Below, in pieces: positions 62,019 through 64,000 of a DNA stretch of 64,000 nt; position 1 is the first letter of the stretch; each line of letters opens with the position of its first letter. Both the position numbers and the translations under genes were made by a program. A model generated the notes under the pieces. It searched no databases, was not told the origin of the DNA, and saw nothing but the letters and a program-made list of their open reading frames with translations. The DNA comes from UBA2040 sp002384725 (GTDB taxonomy: Bacteria; Bacteroidota; Bacteroidia; Flavobacteriales_D; Crocinitomicaceae): contig CAWUXE010000007.1 of assembly GCA_963926475.1 (NCBI GenBank), positions 190,147 through 254,146 on the forward strand. The letters are read 5' to 3'.

Positions 62019-62064
62019 AAAGTATTCCATTTAGTTCCATTAAAGTATTCCATTTAGTTCCATT
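62019..62064. repeat. Tandem 23-bp duplication with iteron-like TTCCATT units
   Basis: Two perfect 23-bp copies (62019-62041 and 62042-62064) each hold TTCCATTTAGTTCCATT, giving four TTCCATT units spaced 10, 13 and 10 bp. They lie 62 bp before the excisionase-like gene and could be its operator or a replication/recombination site. Confidence 0.75.
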
Positions 62065-62125
62065 TCGGTATCCACTCGTTGTACGTTTTATTTTTTTTTA
62101 GTGCTTTGAAGAAAAATAAAACAAT

Positions 62126-62428
62126 ATGAACAAGTTATTAGTAACACTTTATGTGTCCGAGTTAAAAGATCTCATCAACGAGACCATTGAATCAAAATTG
62201 AGTAAGTATAAAATCACTGAAGCTACTTCAGTCAAAATAGAACTTCCAAAATTTCTTACCCGTCAAGAAGTTGCCAAGCAATTCCAAGTCAGTTTAGTTA
62301 CGATTGACAAATGGCGCAGATGTGGTTTACTCCCAAAAACTATTAAACAAGCCGGAAGCACTTATTTCTTGCGCAAAGACATCGAAAAGTTTGTAGAAGA
62401 GAAAGTCTCACTGAATTCATCTAAATAA
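62126..62428 (+). CDS. Excisionase-like helix-turn-helix protein
   Basis: A 100-residue protein. The C-terminal half has a MerR/excisionase-type HTH, LTRQEVAKQFQVSLVTIDKWRRCGLLPKTIKQAGSTYFLRKDIEKFVEE, typical of the HTH_17 proteins carried by Bacteroidota integrative elements. The N-terminus is a short helix. It follows the iteron-like repeat, which is a natural binding site candidate. It is 10 bp before the zinc-finger-like gene. Confidence 0.85.
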   Translation: MNKLLVTLYVSELKDLINETIESKLSKYKITEATSVKIELPKFLTRQEVAKQFQVSLVTIDKWRRCGLLPKTIKQAGSTYFLRKDIEKFVEEKVSLNSSK

Positions 62429-62438
62429 GCTTCGGAAG

Positions 62439-62846
62439 ATGACCACAATCTACCAACTCAATGGACCTCATCTTAAGGAGTGTGCATGCGGATGCGGAAT
62501 TCATTTTCACGGACGCCGCAATCAGAAATACTTTGACGTCAAACACAAGGCGCTTGTCAATAATGAGAAACGGGCACTGCGAAACGAACCTTTGGCTGAT
62601 ATTTTTGCACAAATGTCAAACAACCTGCGCATTCTCTTAAAGTTTTATCCCAAATCAAAGGGAATACCCATCTTGCTTAGTCCTTTACTTAAAGAAGGAT
62701 TTGATCCAAATGCGCCTTGCCGATTTCAAAAGGATAGGAATACAGGAATTGAATACCGACTTCTGACGGACTATTATTTTTTACAAAGTGAAGACAATAA
62801 AACAATATTGATAAACAAAATACCAAATGGAAACAATACTAAATGA
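62439..62846 (+). CDS. Zinc-ribbon-like small accessory protein
   Basis: A 135-residue protein with CACGCGIHFHGRRNQKYFDVKHKALVNNEK near the N-terminus. It resembles the GRxNQxYCSxxCKxxxNN zinc-ribbon proteins of Bacteroidota mobile elements, but the second cysteine pair is replaced by Phe/His (YFDVKH, His36). A C-terminal LLKEGFDPNAPCRFQKDRNTGIEYRLLTDYYF follows, also seen in such proteins. DNA binding is plausible. It overlaps the next small gene by 20 bp. Confidence 0.7.
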   Translation: MTTIYQLNGPHLKECACGCGIHFHGRRNQKYFDVKHKALVNNEKRALRNEPLADIFAQMSNNLRILLKFYPKSKGIPILLSPLLKEGFDPNAPCRFQKDRNTGIEYRLLTDYYFLQSEDNKTILINKIPNGNNTK

Positions 62847-63012
62847 TGCATTTAACCCGAGTGCTTATACAAACTTCATCCCAATCCAAAAAATCGAAAA
62901 GGACCAACAGATAGTAAAGACTATTTTAATTTCCTTAACAATTATCGTTGTCGCAGTTTCAATTTACCAAGTTTACAAGAAGAAATCGATTGATGAGAAA
63001 AACATGGAATAG
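62827..63012 (+). CDS. Small single-pass membrane protein
   Basis: 61 residues: a polar N-terminus, one membrane segment (TILISLTIIVVAVSIYQVY, about 33-51) and a basic tail KKKSIDEKN, predicting N-out/C-in topology. It overlaps the zinc-ribbon-like gene by 20 bp, consistent with co-translation. No family recognised. Confidence 0.5.
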   Translation: METILNDAFNPSAYTNFIPIQKIEKDQQIVKTILISLTIIVVAVSIYQVYKKKSIDEKNME

Positions 63013-63108
63013 AAATAGACTAGTTGGGTATAAAATTGAAGGAAAAGATGATATTCTTTGTGTTTTTTTGAGATCTAAATCGCTAATATTTGGAGTTCAA
63101 TCCTACTA

Positions 63109-63351
63109 TTACACCCCACATTTCTCGAGTCCCTTCTCCTCTATTTTCCTTTCAGCACTCAAAAGATCCTTGGTTTCTTCCATGAAATCTTCAACTATGG
63201 ACCATTCCTTTTTATTCAGAGCACCCAATCCTAAGCATTTATTAAAAGGTAAACAACGGTCACAAGGTCCTGTTGGGATCCAAATTCCAGGTAAACCTTT
63301 GGGTTGGTTCCACCATTCTTCTCTACCTGTTTTCTCGTTTATTCTCTTCAT
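63109..63351 (-). CDS. Small cysteine-containing hypothetical protein
   Basis: 80 residues with a CDRCLPFNKC cluster (CxxCx6C) in its middle, a Trp/Pro-rich N-terminus (REEWWNQPKGLPGIWIPTGP) and a helical C-terminus. The cluster could bind zinc or iron-sulfur, but a fourth ligand is not clear. The protein-like composition supports a real gene. It is on the opposite strand to the preceding accessory block. Confidence 0.55.
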   Translation of the reverse strand: MKRINEKTGREEWWNQPKGLPGIWIPTGPCDRCLPFNKCLGLGALNKKEWSIVEDFMEETKDLLSAERKIEEKGLEKCGV

Positions 63352-63416
63352 TTCTTATTTTTAGATTTGTATAAGGTCAATATTGACTTGATCAAATGCT
63401 TTTCAAACGCTCACTT

Positions 63417-63896
63417 TTATTTTGCAAAATCAATCGAACCTTCTAGATAACCTTTGTATTCTAAAACATCCTTTTTAGGTGTAATAATTTCAATAATAAA
63501 AGTAACGCCAATTACCTTTTGGAATTTAGTCAATTGAACTTGAGCTGTTCCTTTTTCGTTGTTGTAATCATTCATGAAATACCAACTGTAATTTGAGACC
63601 CCAGAGTTTCTTGATAATAAAGATTCTGAAGTTACACATTCTTCTTTTGGAAATAACGGTCCAAAACTCTGTGTCGCGTTTTTTGGCCACTGATTGGACA
63701 AATACATCACACTATCTCCTTCAAATGTGTAAAATACGCAAAAAGCTCCTTGTTCTAAAAGCATTGGCGTAATGTCTTCTCCATTTTCGGAAGCGCTTGT
63801 AATGACGAACTTTGCGAGGGTTTTTTGTTGTGCGTTTGCGACAGTTGTATTGCATATAAAAAGGAATATTAAAGCTAGACTTTGAAATGATTTCAT
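63417..63896 (-). CDS. Exported hypothetical protein
   Basis: 159 residues with a signal peptide (MKSFQSLALIFLFICNTTVANAQ) and a small beta-rich mature part (FVITSASENGEDITPMLLEQGAFCVFYTFEGDSVMYLSNQWP). No catalytic motif or membrane segment. It lies 23 bp downstream of the partial SH3-like gene on the same strand, so the two may be co-transcribed. Similar small secreted proteins are frequent in Bacteroidota, with no known role. Confidence 0.7.
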   Translation of the reverse strand: MKSFQSLALIFLFICNTTVANAQQKTLAKFVITSASENGEDITPMLLEQGAFCVFYTFEGDSVMYLSNQWPKNATQSFGPLFPKEECVTSESLLSRNSGVSNYSWYFMNDYNNEKGTAQVQLTKFQKVIGVTFIIEIITPKKDVLEYKGYLEGSIDFAK

Positions 63897-63919
63897 TTGT
63901 TATTTTTTGTATTGTTTTT

Positions 63920-64000
63920 TTAATCAATTAAAGAAGAATGAATATAACCAGATTGATACGTAGATGAATATCCATAGTTGTATTTGACTTCATACCAATC
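63920..64000 (-). CDS. C-terminal end of an SH3-like domain protein (cut by window edge)
   Basis: The last 26 codons before a TAA at 63920-63922 read DWYEVKYNYGYSSTY then QSGYIHSSLID. The W-Y-x-V-x-Y and GYIHSSLI pattern is the end of a bacterial SH3 domain. The start is beyond the window. Confidence 0.6.
   Translation of the reverse strand, partial: DWYEVKYNYGYSSTYQSGYIHSSLID

Overview
The window reads as a chromosomal segment of a low-GC Bacteroidota, most likely a marine or freshwater Flavobacteriales of the Crocinitomicaceae/Fluviicola type. The grounds are type IX secretion (T9SS) sorting tails of both kinds (21690-23504 and 28520-32947), a PorP/SprF protein, a short RpoD/SigA-type sigma factor (289 aa), a DUF4290 protein, and many matches to the Bacteroidota -7 box TAnnTTTG in front of genes. 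No taxon-specific search could be run, so the genus is inference.

Layout. 1-1150 is the start of an arsenosugar-type pair (radical SAM ArsS, cut by the window edge, and an AhpD-like protein). 1267-7829 is a tight seven-gene minus-strand operon: small lipoprotein, epimerase fused to CBS domains, DAHP synthase, KdsC-like phosphatase, saccharopine-dehydrogenase-like enzyme, UMF1-type transporter and CPBP protease. 7993-16068 holds scattered metabolic genes (alpha/beta hydrolase, exported PEP-synthase-like protein, DCC protein, 3-hydroxybutyryl-CoA dehydrogenase, phosphatase, MenB, AAC(3)-like) with two decayed genes between them. 16073-19324 has a TonB-like protein, a WG-repeat protein and ribosomal protein L31. 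19441-28426 has a beta-helix lipoprotein, a Crp/Fnr regulator, a secreted T9SS protein, DnaJ-GrpE, a decayed outer-membrane locus, a thioredoxin-like protein, MurA and DUF4290.

28520-36846 is a surface/secretion cluster: a 1475-residue PKD-repeat protein with a type B T9SS tail, divergent from an M43-type metalloprotease, PorP/SprF and an OmpA-family protein. 36905-58086 is mostly housekeeping: serine dehydratase, ArfB, PurL, lipoamide dehydrogenase, GT87-like protein, a VWA-like protein, a THUMP methyltransferase, a patatin-barrel protein, a VOC protein, a lipoprotein, PriA, sigma factor, LMW phosphatase, RsmI-like methyltransferase, methionine aminopeptidase and a membrane protein.

The right end is accessory. 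tRNA-Ser, tRNA-Pro and tRNA-Arg (58165-58600) abut a truncated serine recombinase. Next come three 151-bp elements with terminal inverted repeats, two of them bracketing an outer-membrane protein gene, then tRNA-Asp (60818-60891). After it lies a small island of poorly characterised genes: a 304-aa orphan, an excisionase-like HTH protein preceded by a tandem repeat, a zinc-finger-like protein and a small membrane protein. The window ends in exported hypothetical proteins and the tail of an SH3-like gene.

The most promising leads are the 151-bp elements, which appear to carry an outward promoter upstream of an outer-membrane protein gene; the epimerase-CBS/DAHP synthase/KdsC-like operon, which parallels the KDO pathway in architecture; and the tRNA-Asp-adjacent island.
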